A stretch of DNA of 64,000 nucleotides from Sordariomycetes sp. S80-01Y (GCA_037042185.1 JAXQJY010000028.1:2108001-2172000); one strand, 5' to 3'. Shown: positions 1-11,837, counted from the first letter of the stretch. Program-made: numbers and translations. The notes: generated from the sequence alone by a model not told the origin.

Positions 1-1948
1 TGCAGCTAGTCAGCCTCAGCGCTTCTTTAGAGCGGGAATGATTCAGCCAGGATGCATGCCTGGCGAACAGAGAAACCAGCGCGCACGGATTGTGACACCC
101 GGAGCGCAGCTGGCGAGGGGGGTTGCGCGATGAGCGCGGTGTGATGAGGGGTGCAGCGGCACTTACAGGACCGGGCCACAGGTAGATCCTGTTCTTCTGC
201 TTGCCGTCCTTGAACCAACTGCGGCACTCTTCTTGCCAGACGGTGGTCTTGTGGAACTCGTCGAAGTGCTGGTAGATCTCGTTGAGAGCTTGCTGCGTAA
301 CGGCGATCGATCGGATGTTGTCGTGCTGGATCTTCTTCATCATCTTGACCGAGTACTCGACAGTCGTCTCGATCGAGGGCAGAAGCGTTCCGGAACTCCA
401 CGTAGCACCGGGTCCCTAATTCTTGTTAGAAATCATATGAACGGCTGTCGACTGATGGGCTCAAAACTTACCACAATGGTGTAGTAGTTGGGGAAGCGAG
501 GCGCGGAGACGCCCATGTACAGGTTGACGCCCTCTCCCCAATCCTCCTGAACCGTCTTGCCGAACTCGTTGATGACCTTGAACGCTGGCTTGAAAGCAAC
601 GTTGAAGCCGGTGGCGCAGACTAGAATGTCCATCTTGTGCAGCGTGCCCTTGTCGTCGACGATGCCCTCGGGGACAATCTTCTGGATGCCTCCATAGACG
701 GGCTCTACATTCGGCTGGACAAGAGCCTCCAAGTAACCGTCGCCGGGCGAGATACGACGACATCCAGGAGACCACTTGGGAATAATGTGCTTTTTCAACT
801 CTTCGTGTCCAGGTCCAATGCGACGGTGCATCTCTTCCGTGATGAGCTTCCTGAACGCATTGCTCATCTCACTGCCCTGTTGGTACATGCCGAACAAGCT
901 GTTGATCTCGGCCTCGATGCGCTTGCGGAACCAGAGATGGTACTCGGGGTCGTTCGCAAACTTCTTCTTGTCCTCATCAGTAAAGGTGTATTGGCGGTTG
1001 CCGGGTTGGTCGCCGGTATCGCCCTTTCTCAGGTCGGATTCGAGGACGCCGCCGCCAAAGGGTGGTGAGATCCACGTCGAGGAGCGCATAAAGACCTTGA
1101 GGTCCTTTGCCTCCTTTTGCAGCTGGGGTACGATCTGGACGCTGGTGGATCCGGTGCCGATGACACCAACGGTCTTGCCCTTGAAGTCAACGCCGTGATC
1201 CCATGAGGCCGAGTGCATCTTTGGCCCGGCGAAGTCATGGACGCCTGGGATATCCGGCCACTTCCAGTTGTTGAGGATGCCGGTGCCGTTGACCAGGCAG
1301 TGCGACCAGTCTTGCCACGTCTGCTTGGTAACTTGGTCCTCTAGTGTAAGGTTGTAGATGCCCTTGTCCTCGTCCCAGCGGGCTTCGACGACCTTGGTGT
1401 TGAGCTTCATGTACTTTTCCGATCCGTGGCGCTTAGCGAAGCTCTCGAAGTACCCTTGGATCTCGGGGCCGTATGCGAAGTAGTGCGACCAATCTGGCTT
1501 GGGGTCCCAGCTGAATGTGTAAAGATGCGAGGGGATCTTTCGAGTTAGTTGACGAGGGTTCCTCGCGGAGGCGCCGTGGACTTACGTCGCAAGCAACACC
1601 GGGGTACGTGTTTTCATACCAGGTCCCGCCGAAGTGAGGGTTCTTCTCAAATAGAGTGAGCTCCCAGCTGTCCTTCTCCAGCATCTTGCCCATCTTGTAA
1701 GCGAGACATAGTCCAGATGCGCCGGCGCCGACGCAGGCTACCCGCAGCTTGGTGGGCTTGCTGTGATATTGAGGAAGCACGGTGTACGGGGTGTTCTTGG
1801 GCACGTGAGGCGGGTAGCTGAACTCCAGAGCCTTGTCGGTAGTGCCGTTCTTGAGATACTCGCCGTTCTCGGGGATGGTCTCGTCGTGAGCCGCGTTTGT
1901 TACGCTGGGCGTGATGTCCTCGGCGTGCATCTCGGCGTGAGGCGCCAT
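1..1948 (-). CDS. Baeyer-Villiger / FAD-dependent monooxygenase 1 (3' end at window edge)
   Basis: Class B flavin monooxygenase that would insert oxygen next to a ketone carbonyl using FAD and NADPH. Exons read as 1948-1586, 1536-472 and 415-167, with a further short exon towards the left edge whose acceptor and stop I could not fix. The introns begin GTAAGT and frame is kept across each junction. Seen in order: an N-terminal FAD Rossmann motif GAGASG, the FGGTWYENTYPG segment, a BVMO fingerprint F-x-G-x3-H-x3-W-D (FAGPKMHSASWD), and a second nucleotide-binding motif GTGSTS just after it. It is a paralogue, not a duplicate, of the BVMO at 19670-21561. It is divergently paired with the reductase at 3048 across about 1.1 kb, so co-regulation is possible. 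The substrate is unknown. Confidence 0.88.
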
Positions 1949-3047
1949 TATGGTGGCAGCAATGTATCAACGCTCGGGTGTCAGGATATGCTCCAAAGGC
2001 GGTCCTCGATGTCAAAGAAAGATGCAATCAAAAGAAGAGTCTCAAGAGTCAAGGTGCAACACTCGTGTGTGTGGCATATGCCGGATGTATATTACTTAAC
2101 ACACCAGCTCTAACGGTACTTGTACTCTGGTCAATCATTTCCACGGCTGAAAGTCACCCCTCGTATGTCTTTTCCGTCAATGGGGTCCCAACCGCGCTGC
2201 GTCGCGTGTCATTGCGAGTGAGTGCCGGGACCACAAGTGCATGTTGATTTCCGGGTGACCTTAGCAAGGAGGCTGTCCAAGGCTCCAAGCTCGGGAGGGC
2301 CTCGACGGTGCAGGCTGGGCCGTGTTGGGGCTGGGGATACACATTTCCACCGTCGACGAGACCCGCCGTCTCGAGTTCTCGATGTCTTGGAGGGTCTTTC
2401 ACGCCGAGCGTCTTCTCCACATATCTCGAGACCAAATCGTGGGGTGCCGAGCGCTGTGGTGTCATGGTGCGGCACGAGACCAGCCCCCCGGATGAAGATT
2501 TCCTGGAGATGCGGAGTGTCTCATTTGGAGGGAATGGACGGTTGAGTCCCTCGAAACCTACTCTTTTTGATATCGCATCAAACAACTCTAAATTAGAAAC
2601 TTAATAGGTCAACTACAGAAGTAATGGTTTGGGTTATTTGCATGGTATCCAGAAGCTGGTCAGTAGAGGTGCTGGTAGCTCAGCCCAAGGGCGGCGCTTT
2701 GCATGTTGGCTGGCTTCCAACCGCCCAGTCTCGAATTCCACGCTACTGACTCTTCCCCTTGACCCCCTGATGACCCTATTGAGTCATTTCATGTAGCCCA
2801 TTGCCCCTGACCTGCATCCGCGTCTAAGCTTGACGATACCCGCCTGTAGCTGTGGGAGAGGTGGGAGGACGACGGCAGAACCCCTCCCCCGCCTTGCGAC
2901 GCGGGGTGTCTTCATCCATTCCAATTAGCCTTATACAATGACGATGCGACGACTGGTGGTGATGTTGGGTGGCGCGACTTTGAAGTTTTGCTTGTGAACT
3001 TGGTGAATCGACTTTTTGGATTATTGCTCAAAGAAACACGTCGCAAG
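1949..3047. promoter_or_regulatory. Shared upstream region of BVMO 1 and the PRISE-like reductase
   Basis: About 1.1 kb between two divergent start codons. Only short open frames without recognisable similarity are visible. It must contain both promoters and 5' leaders; no clear TATA box or repeated operator stood out. Confidence 0.5.
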
Positions 3048-4338
3048 ATGGCTCCTAATCATGCTCTCGTCTTTGGTGAGTCGGCATGACCTCGACCCCT
3101 TTGGGCGGCTCACTTACACCTTCTAGGCGCTAGTGGTATCACCGGCTGGGCCATCACAAACCTCATCATTCAAGGCTACCCAACGTCTGAGACCTTTGGC
3201 TCGGTAACAGCCCTTACGAACCGACCGTTGAGCCGGGAAGCAGCGCAATGGCCCGAATCACCGAAGCTCGACGTCGTCAGCGGGATCGATATCATGACTG
3301 ACAAGGGTCAATCTGGTTTCGAAGATGAGCTCAAGTCCAAGGTCAAGCACATCGGCGACGTCACGCACGTCTACTTCTTCGCCTACATCATGAACCCTGA
3401 TGGCGAGAAGGAATCAGCAATCAACAAGGAACTTCTTTCCCGCGCCGTCAAGGCCGTGGAGAAGCTGTCCCCGAACTTGAAGTTCGTCGTGCTGCCCACC
3501 GGCACGAAGGCTTACGGCGTGCATCTGCTGGACAAGTTCCCCTTCGCCAACGAGCTGCCGCTGAAGGAGTCGCACCGCCGAATCCCTGAGCCCTATGCAT
3601 CGCAGATGTTCTACTACGCTCAGTGCGACGAGCTCGACGCCCTGTCAAAGGGCAAGAAGTGGACCTGGTGCGATGTGATACCCGACGTCGTCGTTGGCTT
3701 CGTGCCGCAGAACAACGTCTACTCGCTTGCGCAGTGGCTGGGCTTGTACCTGAGCTTGCGAAGAGAGCTGGAAGGAGAGGGTGCTGAAGTGCCTTTCCCT
3801 GGATCTCAAAAGAGCTACGAAATCCTGTGCAACGACTCGAGCCAGGATATCGTCGCGAAGACAGCCATAATCGCGTCCCTCAAGCCGGAAAAGTCTGGGG
3901 GTCAGCGGTACAATGCCGCCGACAACGCGCAGCCTTCCACGTGGAGCAAGAAGTGGCCCATTATTTGCAAATACTTCGGCCTGAAGGGAGTACCTCCGCC
4001 TGCTGGAGATGTTGGCCCCGACCCGGCCGGCTTCTTGGCCGAAAACGTGGACAAGTGGAGGGAAATTGAGAAGAAGCACGGGCTTGTTACAGGTCGGGTT
4101 GGCAACGACCGATCATTTGGCGGATTCGTAAGTCTTCCTGAATCTCGAGCAATGTGGAATCGTGAGAAAGCTAACTTTTTGTCAGCCCTTGTTCATCATG
4201 CGCATGTTTGATTTCGACCGTCAACTAGATATGTCCAAGCTGCATGATCTGATGGGAGACCAGAAGGAGGAGATTGGCACAGCAGATGCGTGGTACACGG
4301 CCTTTGACCGCTACAGGAAGGCAAAGATCATCCCATAG
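3048..4338 (+). CDS. PRISE-like SDR reductase (progesterone 5-beta-reductase/iridoid synthase-like)
   Basis: Atypical short-chain dehydrogenase of about 393 residues, as expected for the PRISE family, which reduces enone double bonds with NADPH. Exons 3048-3075, 3127-4127 and 4186-4338; the first intron splits the Gly of VFGASGITGWAI, the N-terminal dinucleotide-binding motif. The body carries ALTNRPLSR, a typical NADP-contact segment in this family, and the FVVLPTGTKAYGVHL region around the active-site strand. The start at 3048 is chosen because it places the glycine-rich motif within ten residues of the N terminus. It is divergent from BVMO 1; reductase plus BVMO pairs occur in fungal terpenoid and polyketide metabolism, but no synthase is in this window. 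The substrate is not deducible. Confidence 0.85.
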
Positions 4339-4933
4339 CGCTGCGTTAAGTTAAGCATTCTCTAGAAGCATAAGTTCCTCAATTGTTTCCAGCCATTGGT
4401 CTTTCGTTCTGTTACCACTTTATCCTGTTTGCAAATTGGCCTTTCTGATCTGGTACGCCGCGGACGTCCGTGAGCTCGTAGACTCCGTCGTTGATGACAG
4501 TGGATCCCAGCCTGGATAGAGCCTAGGGTCTCGATTTTGGTTGCAATCTAATTTAGACCGACGTCGGCTGAATGCATGAATGCAGCCGTATATTGGCCTG
4601 GACGTGCTTTGTTCTGTGGCTTCCACAAGGGCCTAAGACAAGTTAGGTTAGTGGTCGGGACTTGCTCTGGACATACGCGTATGCATGTAATCAGGCCAGA
4701 TTGACATGCATATGCAAGACGAAGAGTATGTAAGGCTTATAGGAGGCGGCAAAAGCTAAAGCAAAACGCTACATGCACGATCATGTGGCACAAATGCCCC
4801 TCGGGTTTATGAGCCAGAGAACCCTGCATTGACAAGACCCAGCGTCTTGTTCCGTGGGGAGCACGAACAACTGCACGGTCGAGTTCAAGGGCCAAGATAG
4901 TTGGAAGGATTCAGGAATTTGACCTGCCGGTAG
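4339..4933. other. Intergenic region with no assigned gene
   Basis: Separates the reductase stop from the next gene. Near 4848-4915 one frame spells a short Cys-containing peptide (around NNCTVEFKGQDSWK), bounded by stops. It may be a lost exon of the following gene, but I could not connect it. Confidence 0.4.
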
Positions 4934-5626
4934 ACTGAACATGAGGTGGTGCGTTATAAGCGCGATACTATCTTGGAAACCCGCGACATCGAGCTGGCTG
5001 ATACCCATGGCGTCGATTTAAACGAGAGTAAGTTCCTCACAGTCCTAATGTACCACCTCAGCTGCTAATAAAAAATCCCCATAGTGTACAAGCACTCTCT
5101 CCTTAAGCGTGATGACGGAGATCACATCACCGTTTGGGTCGATCGTCGATTCGTTGACCATGAGGATGAGGTAGAGGACGAGGAGAGCCTGTCTAAGCGG
5201 CAGGTAGACCTTCGCCTTGCCAACAATGCCGGCTTTGAAAGTTCCGTGTTCTCCGACCAATGCCATCACCACAAGAGGCAGGACCACACGGGACCCAACG
5301 GGCCTACCACGGGGGGTGTAAAGGCAATTTACCAGTGGGCGCGAGCTCACAGGGGCGGAGTTTTCAGGGTAAGCAGCAGCACCAGCTGGCAAAATCTGGT
5401 CATCGCTGGCTCCAATGGCGGCACGATTGCTCTCTACTGGGCGAGGACAACTTCCAGCTCGTCTAGTAACACCGGCACTCAGGACGTGCGCAATGATGCG
5501 GACTGGACGCAGAACAAGGCAAGGAGTTTCAATGGAAAGTGGAGAGCGTCTTCCAAGGGAGGAGAGACGTGCAGCAGCGGTGTGCGCATTAACTATGAGC
5601 TCATCAAGACCAAGTACAACGTCTAG
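4934..5626 (+). CDS. Putative secreted, Kex2-processed small protein (5' exon unresolved)
   Basis: No known family recognised. The main exon is 5085-5626. A convincing intron (GTAAGT to ATAG, 5028-5084) joins it to upstream sequence open back to 4934, reading TRDIELADTHGVDLNE. No start codon or signal peptide was found upstream, so either a further 5' exon exists or the gene has lost it. The protein has three dibasic sites of the Lys-Arg type used by Kex2 (LLKR, LSKR, HHKR), an acidic propeptide-like stretch between the first two, and a C-terminal half with a Trp/Gly-rich segment (SWQNLVIAGSNGG) and two Cys. This layout is common in secreted fungal peptides and effectors. Secretion is an inference until the N terminus is known. 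Confidence 0.5.
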
Positions 5627-6393
5627 TTATTGGCACAGGAAGGGATGTTTAGGTTAAGAATGGGGGATCAAGGATTAGCTTACCGTTATCTCTTCAGCAC
5701 TTTTAGCCTAGACTCCGTCTCTTGTAAGAGTATTGTAGCCTTGGAAATTTCAACTATCATTACTCTTATGAATACTTTGAATTACAAGGGTTGTCACCCT
5801 TCTCGTTAATCGGTCTCGGGTACTTGAATGGAGGTTCGAATCACCCCCCTGATTCCCGACAGATTACGTTTCTCTCCCGCGGGAGACTTGAGTTCACAAG
5901 CAGCCCCCCTAACTCATACATACGCGGCTATAGCCGTCTCCAATAGATGCCGCGGTAGTGCCTTACTGCGGCCCTCTGGTGCAGTTATTGTTTGCAAGAT
6001 AGCGACGACTGAATTTGCCGCAACGTTGCAAGGCGTTCTCTGCGCAAACCTTCGAGATCTAAGCTGCAAGCCCGGAGGATCTTCTCCTGGGGTCGGCAGC
6101 TCCGGTGTCCGGCTGCCGTTTTCCTCCTGCCGTTGTGACACAGGCAGGAGAAGCAAGCTAGATTGGTGTCATACCACGGGCGTCTACGCTCCGAAAGTGA
6201 GTCAGAACCCAACTTGCCGTCTGTAACGGTCGAAAGCATAATATTTTACGGTTGGATACTAAGCAAAAGATTCAAGGGGGCTTCATTGAAATCTTGCAAG
6301 GCGAATTCCGCGATAGGTAGCCGCTTTACTAGGTAGCAGAAAGTAAGGAGATGCCAAGAGGGTTCATGCCTCGTCCATGTACGGGCGGTGACA
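5627..6393. other. Intergenic region, nothing assigned
   Basis: Two genes end towards this stretch from opposite strands. Open frames of 80-130 codons occur but show no recognisable domain or coherent splice structure. Confidence 0.4.
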
Positions 6394-7393
6394 TTAAAAC
6401 ATGACTGAGAAAGCGTCGACGAGAGTATCCTCTCCGCGTTGGGTGTTCTCCGTCCTCTTCATGTCCTCCTCCAACAGGCCCCCTGGAAGGAAAGAATGGG
6501 TCATCTCGACAAAATCATCGACAATTGTAGCTGGGAGAGCTTGGGCGAAAAAGTCCTTCAGTTGACTCTTCTCCACCAATCGAACCTCAATAGACTTTCC
6601 CGTCACCTTCTCGAATGCTCGCTGAACATCGAGAGTTGAGTACCACTCGGGCCCTTGGAGGTCAATAATCTTGGGCGACGTAGGTCTACTATCGGAAGTG
6701 AGCAACTGCGCAGCGCAGGTCCGTCCGATATCCCGCGCCGAGACCTATGCGACAGTCTCTGTCAGTCATGCACCTTGTAGAATGTCAAAATATGTACCAT
6801 TGGCATTTTATAGTCAGCGGGCGTGACCGTGGAGTAGAAATGTGGCGTGGGTGATTGTATCGTGGGTACGGCCGTCGCCCAGTTCTCCATGAAGTACCCG
6901 TTCCGAATGAAGACGACTTCGGGCGCAGCATCACGGTAGATAACCTCGCTCGCGTTGTTGGTTCTCACTTCGCCCTGGTTTTGAGTCAGTCGTGGAGAGC
7001 TCAAGACGGCACCGAGTAGTCTCAACTCACCACGCCCTCCGAGTATTGCGCCCCCATACTGGACACGTAGACAATTTTGCGCACGGAATGGGCATTTTCA
7101 ATGGCAGCCCGAATATTGGAGGCGATTTCTTTAGCGTGCTGGATATAGTCCGACCCATCGAGTCTCGGGGGAGACAGAACAAGCACAGCATCGGAGCCCG
7201 AAAAGTCTAGCGTAGTCTTATCGTGCAGATCTCCATAGCGAGCTTCGAATCCGGCGTGTGCCTTGAATTCACTAGGCACTTTGTCCAAGTTTCTGTAAAA
7301 ACCCACCACCGTGGGCGAGGAAGCATGGGCCAGCAAAGCCGCAATGGCTGCTTTGTTTGTTTGGGCAGAAGCCGGAACGACGCTTACACGCAT
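6394..7393 (-). CDS. NmrA-like NAD(P)-binding protein 1
   Basis: Atypical SDR of the NmrA/isoflavone-reductase-like group, about 296 residues. Exons 7393-7031, 6974-6798 and 6744-6394; all three meet in phase 0 across GT-AG introns. The N terminus MRVSVVPASAQTN sits where the glycine-rich dinucleotide loop belongs but lacks the usual GxxGxxG, so cofactor binding may be altered or lost. Family-typical segments follow: ALVLSPPR-like strand, KIVYVSSMGAQYSEG, then IRNGYFMENW, which lines the ligand pocket in NmrA relatives. Such proteins are either redox sensors of the NmrA type or reductases of secondary metabolism; the sequence does not decide. A second, more canonical family member lies at 11838-12883. 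Confidence 0.8.
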
Positions 7394-9299
7394 GGTATAT
7401 AAATGATTTTGATAGATCAGGAAATTATAGACATCTGTTCAAGTTACAAATCCCATCCAAGTCGCGTCGAGATATCAGCTTGTAGATACCGCTGGGATGG
7501 CCTCAATCAAGCGGAGTCCGACTGTTCCTGTGTCTATTAGATGGTTAGTCGAACCGATTTCCAATTTTAGTCAGGCTCGTTATACATGCTGAATCATCCC
7601 AGCTCTCAAGGATGTGTTCTGGATCTCCCCACGAACCTCCGTATCTCCCTGTCCTGCCTTGCCTGCGTAACTCCCAATCGCGCCTTGATGGGGGTCAATC
7701 GTGGCGCAGCCCAGCGGCCCCTGTCTCGCCACGGCTGCCATTGGTATGTAAGGTTCTGTTCATGAGCCGTTAATAAGGGCAGCCATTTTGGCCGGTCGAG
7801 GCTTTACTTCGTAGTGCTGTCCGCCCGGTGTTAGCTCCGAGCTTGGCGATGGCGGGGCTGGATCTTTGGCGTGCCCTGAGGCCGAAAGAGGTAACAAAAC
7901 CCTTGATTCTCGCCATGACGCATGGAACTAAGTCCTGCGCTTGATTTGTGCTGATTGATTTGTAAACGGCCGGGGAGCCCACACATGCCCTCGCCGCTTT
8001 CCAACTTCATTGGCTGATTAGGTCTGGTTGGGCGATGGGCAGTCACCAAACGGCGTGAACACCTAGGGTGCGACGAAGAATCTCATGGGTAGGTCCGGTG
8101 CCTTCCGAAAGCATATTTGTCCATCATAATTTAGTACTGGTACGGACTGATCATTGAAATGCCTACCTTAGTGGTCTAGTGAAGTCGACTTCCTGTAAAA
8201 TAGAAGCGCTGAGTCCTCCTCAAGATCAAAATGCTAGGCGACAAATACAGGCATACCTGTTGATAAGCGCTTCTTTATTCGCTAGGCGGATAAAATGAGC
8301 CCAGTAGGGTAGATAAATAATGGTTTCAGATCATAGTCGCCCTCACAACCTTTCTTCGTCAACCTCACACTCCCCACTCCCAGTCTTCATTGTGTACTCC
8401 AGGGCGTCATCACTTAGCTGCTCTCCTGTACATAGGTCCTGAGCTTAGCATCGAGCTGAGTCACGTGAAATCGGAAACCCCGGAGCCATGGAAATCTCAC
8501 TTTACTCTCTGGCTTCAACTTTACAAGTGGTGGCAACTGCAGGACTGTTTTAGACTTCCCAATGAGGAAGCAGTCTTGAGTCGTCATCATATCCAGCACA
8601 CTCATATTTTTGCATTACATTCTTCATAAACATATACCTAGGCCAGCTTGAAAGGGGTGGGCGCAGTGGTTCCGAGGCAGCATTTCTTGGGACTTGTGGA
8701 CAGCGACGCGGTACATGGATCTTCTCAAAACCGCGGTTCCATCAGGATGAAAGCATTTCCAGCCGTACTTGCGCTTATACAATCTCTACCAATGACGCAA
8801 TTCAGTAATTTGTGACATTGGTTCGAGAAAGAGGTGGGCGAAGTCATCTCTGAGTATTAGTCCGACGCCCGACACCAATACCCCGAGCAAGGCTAGTCTT
8901 GCGCCGCAGATCGATGCGTCCTTCCACAACCACAACCTTCATGAAACCAAAAGAGGTGATCTGCGTCCTTCGCCTCTTCTCTGTCGTCTTACAATGGCCC
9001 GAGAGAAAATGACAGATGACCGGGCTCGCTGTGGTCACCACGCAAAATGACGAAAGAGTCCAGCGGTGCCTCCCATAACAGTAGGCCGGAAATAGAATCG
9101 AGTGATAGTCGTTGGTTTCTCCACAAACCACTGGCACGGACGGGGATATTTCATTCCTGGGGTTCGCCCCGTGTTTCGTACCGGGAGAACTCGATATGTC
9201 CGTCATCCTTGGACCGACCCCAAGATGTCCTCATTGAGATGGCTCCGTGAGCTGTCTTCCGCGACAAGGAAAAGGCAACGTCTTGCGCATTGCCTTGGA
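7394..9299. other. Long intergenic region upstream of the PL11 lyase
   Basis: About 1.9 kb without a supportable gene. Short open frames on both strands have no domain, no coherent splicing and no sign of a signal peptide. It contains the upstream regions of NmrA-like protein 1 (reading left) and the PL11 lyase (reading right). Confidence 0.4.
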
Positions 9300-9307
9300 T
9301 ATAAAAG
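9300..9307 (+). promoter_or_regulatory. TATA box of the PL11 lyase gene
   Basis: TATAAAAG lies about 60 bp upstream of the start codon at 9368, a normal spacing for a strongly inducible fungal secreted-enzyme gene. Confidence 0.55.
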
Positions 9308-9367
9308 CAGTCAGACGGGACTACTTGCCTGAGGACTTCATAACAGTTACTGATACAATATAAGCTT

Positions 9368-11158
9368 ATGATGCTAGCCTCAATCAATGCTTTCGGCAAG
9401 TGGGTGGCCGCGGCCAGTCTAGCCACCTCCCTTGCTTTGGCCCAGCGGCCGATGGAGAATCTTGGCCGGGGACTAGTTGCTGTTCGCTCCAGCGACTCCG
9501 ATGTCCTCATTACATGGCGTCTCCTTGGCCTCGACCCTGAGGACATTGGCTTCAACGTCTACCGGAACTCCGAACTGCTCAACGATGAGGTCCTTACCGA
9601 AGGGACTAACTTCGTAGATAGCTCTGCTGATACCACCGCGGATACTATATACGAGGTTCGACCTGTTGTGAATGGCGGTGAACAGGATGTTGGCGGCAGC
9701 TTCACCTTGGCCGGCGATGCTCCCGTCGAGCCAATTGTTCGCATCCCAATCAACTCGGGCGATCCCATCAAGTTTGTGTGGGTTGGGGACCTCAACGGAG
9801 ATGGCGAATACGACTTCGTGCTTGATCGACAGGGCTCACCCCAGCAAATCGAAGCCTACACTAGCACCGGCGAGTTCCTCTGGGGAATCAACATGGGTCC
9901 CAACAGCGAGCAGCAAGACAACATCGAGCCTGGCTCTGCTGCACTGAACCTTGGTCACTGGGATGGCATGACCGTCTATGACTTCGACAGCGACGGGTAT
10001 GCCGAGGTTGCGATTCGAATCGCCAATGGCGTGGTTTTCGGTGATGGCGAGGAGTTCACTGACGGAGATGACGATGACCACCAATTCATTGCCATTGTCG
10101 ATGGACAGAGCGGTGCTCTGCGTGCCAGTACTGAGATTCCGCGGGACTATGACGCTGATGGACCTCTTGCGGCTCGGTTCGGCGTCGGTTATCTCGATGG
10201 GCAGCGTCCTCACCTGATCTCCTACATGAAGAACCGTAAAGATGATGGAGACTTCAATCTTATGATGGCCGCTTGGACCTTTGACGGCAGCGATGTGACA
10301 ATGGAGTGGAAATGGCTTCGCGAGGACCAAGACGCCCCTGACGGACACAACACTCGGTCCATTGACGCTGACGGCGACGGCATCGACGAGGTACACGAGA
10401 TCGGGTTTTCTCTGAACGGTGACGGCTCAGTGAAGTATTTGCTTGGTCCCGAGGGTGTCATTCACGGGGATCGCTTCCATATCGCCAAGATGGATCCCTG
10501 GAGGGTCGGTCTGCAGGGCTTCTTGGTCCAACAAGATCATCCAGACTTCCTGTACGAGGTCTACTTTGACGCCACTGATGGAAGTATCTTATGGAAGCAT
10601 TATGGCGACGAGAATAGTGACGTGGGCCGTGGTCTCGCCGCCGACATTGACCCTCGTTACCCCGGGATGGAAGTATGGTCTTTTTCGGGCCTCTACAACG
10701 CTCCCTCCGATGAGCTCACTGAGAGCGATACTGAGCTTTGCCCTTGGCCACATCTGACGCTCTTCTGGGACGGCGACATACTCGCGGAACTGTACAACGA
10801 CGGCAAGATCGAGAAGTGGGATCCTGAAAACCCGACGGCCTCGAACAGCGTCCCTCGCATCCTGGCTATCTCATCTTACGGCGGCGTCAATACGCACAGC
10901 GTCAACCCAGCAATGACTGGCGACATTTTCGGCGACTGGCGGGAGGAGGTCATTGTCACGAATGAGGCCAACGATGAACTGCTCATATTTACCACAGATC
11001 AGCCTTCTGACATCCGCCTGTATACCCTGGCACACAACCCTGCTTACCGTAATTCGATGACTTTCAAGGGGTATATTCAGAGTCATTACGTGGACTATTT
11101 CATCGGGGAAGGCATGAGCACTCCACCACGGCCGAACATTCGCTATGTAGAAGTGTAA
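9368..11158 (+). CDS. Secreted rhamnogalacturonan lyase, polysaccharide lyase family 11
   Basis: Single-exon gene of 596 residues. PL11 enzymes cleave the rhamnose-galacturonate backbone of rhamnogalacturonan I by beta-elimination outside the cell. The N terminus is a signal peptide with a hydrophobic core and a likely cut after ALA, before QRPMENLGRG, the conserved start of mature PL11 proteins. The RPMENLGRGLVAVR and WRLLGLDPEDIGFNVYRN segments, then repeated Asp-rich calcium-binding blades (DLNGDGEYDFVLD, DFDSDGYAEVAI, DADGDGIDEVHE) of the beta-propeller, identify the family. The C terminus YFIGEGMSTPPRPNI is also typical. Start choice: the first of two adjacent ATGs, just behind a TATA box. 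It marks the organism as able to use pectin side-chain regions. Confidence 0.93.
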   Translation: MMLASINAFGKWVAAASLATSLALAQRPMENLGRGLVAVRSSDSDVLITWRLLGLDPEDIGFNVYRNSELLNDEVLTEGTNFVDSSADTTADTIYEVRPVVNGGEQDVGGSFTLAGDAPVEPIVRIPINSGDPIKFVWVGDLNGDGEYDFVLDRQGSPQQIEAYTSTGEFLWGINMGPNSEQQDNIEPGSAALNLGHWDGMTVYDFDSDGYAEVAIRIANGVVFGDGEEFTDGDDDDHQFIAIVDGQSGALRASTEIPRDYDADGPLAARFGVGYLDGQRPHLISYMKNRKDDGDFNLMMAAWTFDGSDVTMEWKWLREDQDAPDGHNTRSIDADGDGIDEVHEIGFSLNGDGSVKYLLGPEGVIHGDRFHIAKMDPWRVGLQGFLVQQDHPDFLYEVYFDATDGSILWKHYGDENSDVGRGLAADIDPRYPGMEVWSFSGLYNAPSDELTESDTELCPWPHLTLFWDGDILAELYNDGKIEKWDPENPTASNSVPRILAISSYGGVNTHSVNPAMTGDIFGDWREEVIVTNEANDELLIFTTDQPSDIRLYTLAHNPAYRNSMTFKGYIQSHYVDYFIGEGMSTPPRPNIRYVEV

Positions 11159-11550
11159 CCCGACGCCCTTCACCATTGTTGCCAATGAAGCTTGCGCAAG
11201 CTGCAAGCGGAGGGATAACAGACGCGAAATAAACGGCACACACGAGGCTAGAGGTAGCCCTATGAGTTTCTACTGGTGGCTAGGGAAGGTGTGAGATAGC
11301 GAGTTATAGGTTCCTTGCTTGATGAATGAAACAACTGATGTTGTAAATAGCTCATTTCCGGTTGCTTTTCGTCCCATTCCCAAATGATGCCTCCCTGTCC
11401 TTTAGAAAGCAGAGAGAGAAGAAACGCAGAGGAAACATACACCTAGTTATTACCCCGCCAAAGTATCCGGCAACGGATGCCCCAAAACAACAATCAGTGT
11501 AGCCACGTGAAAAATCTTTGGAAACTTACATCACGCAAGTTGTAGAAGAA

Positions 11551-11610
11551 GGATGCGGGATGCGGGATGCCGGGCGTGGTTGTGGGATGTGGGATGTGGG
11601 ATATGGGATG
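11551..11610 (+). repeat. Short GGGATGYG minisatellite
   Basis: About eight imperfect tandem copies of GGGATGTG/GGGATGCG variants in intergenic DNA between the PL11 lyase and NmrA-like protein 2. The strand is strongly G-rich. No gene overlaps it. Confidence 0.7.
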
Positions 11611-11837
11611 AATTTCATAGCCCTCTATGCACGATAAATTGCACATGGAATCCTCGTTCGATGGCCAGAACAATGCGTGATCCTCGGTTTGTCAATGTGG
11701 TTAGTTCGGCTTACCAACATTGAGGCGAGCGATCCCAATAATTTGTAAGTTGCTCATTTAAAGAGCTTGCCGAGCCCGTCGATAAGCTTGGCCCAAGGAA
11801 ACAAACCCAATCAACCTACCTTCTCTTTCTTCACAGA

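Noticed and set aside
2660-2760. tRNA-like string GGTAGCTCAG near 2679
   Set aside because: It has an A-box-like start but no pairing acceptor stem, no T arm with proper closure and no sensible anticodon arm.
5825-5870. B-box-like GGTTCGAATC
   Set aside because: The flanking bases do not form a T stem and no A box lies at a suitable distance.
7770-9250. Several 60-120 codon frames on both strands
   Set aside because: No domain, no splice-consistent extension, no codon bias; treated as intergenic.
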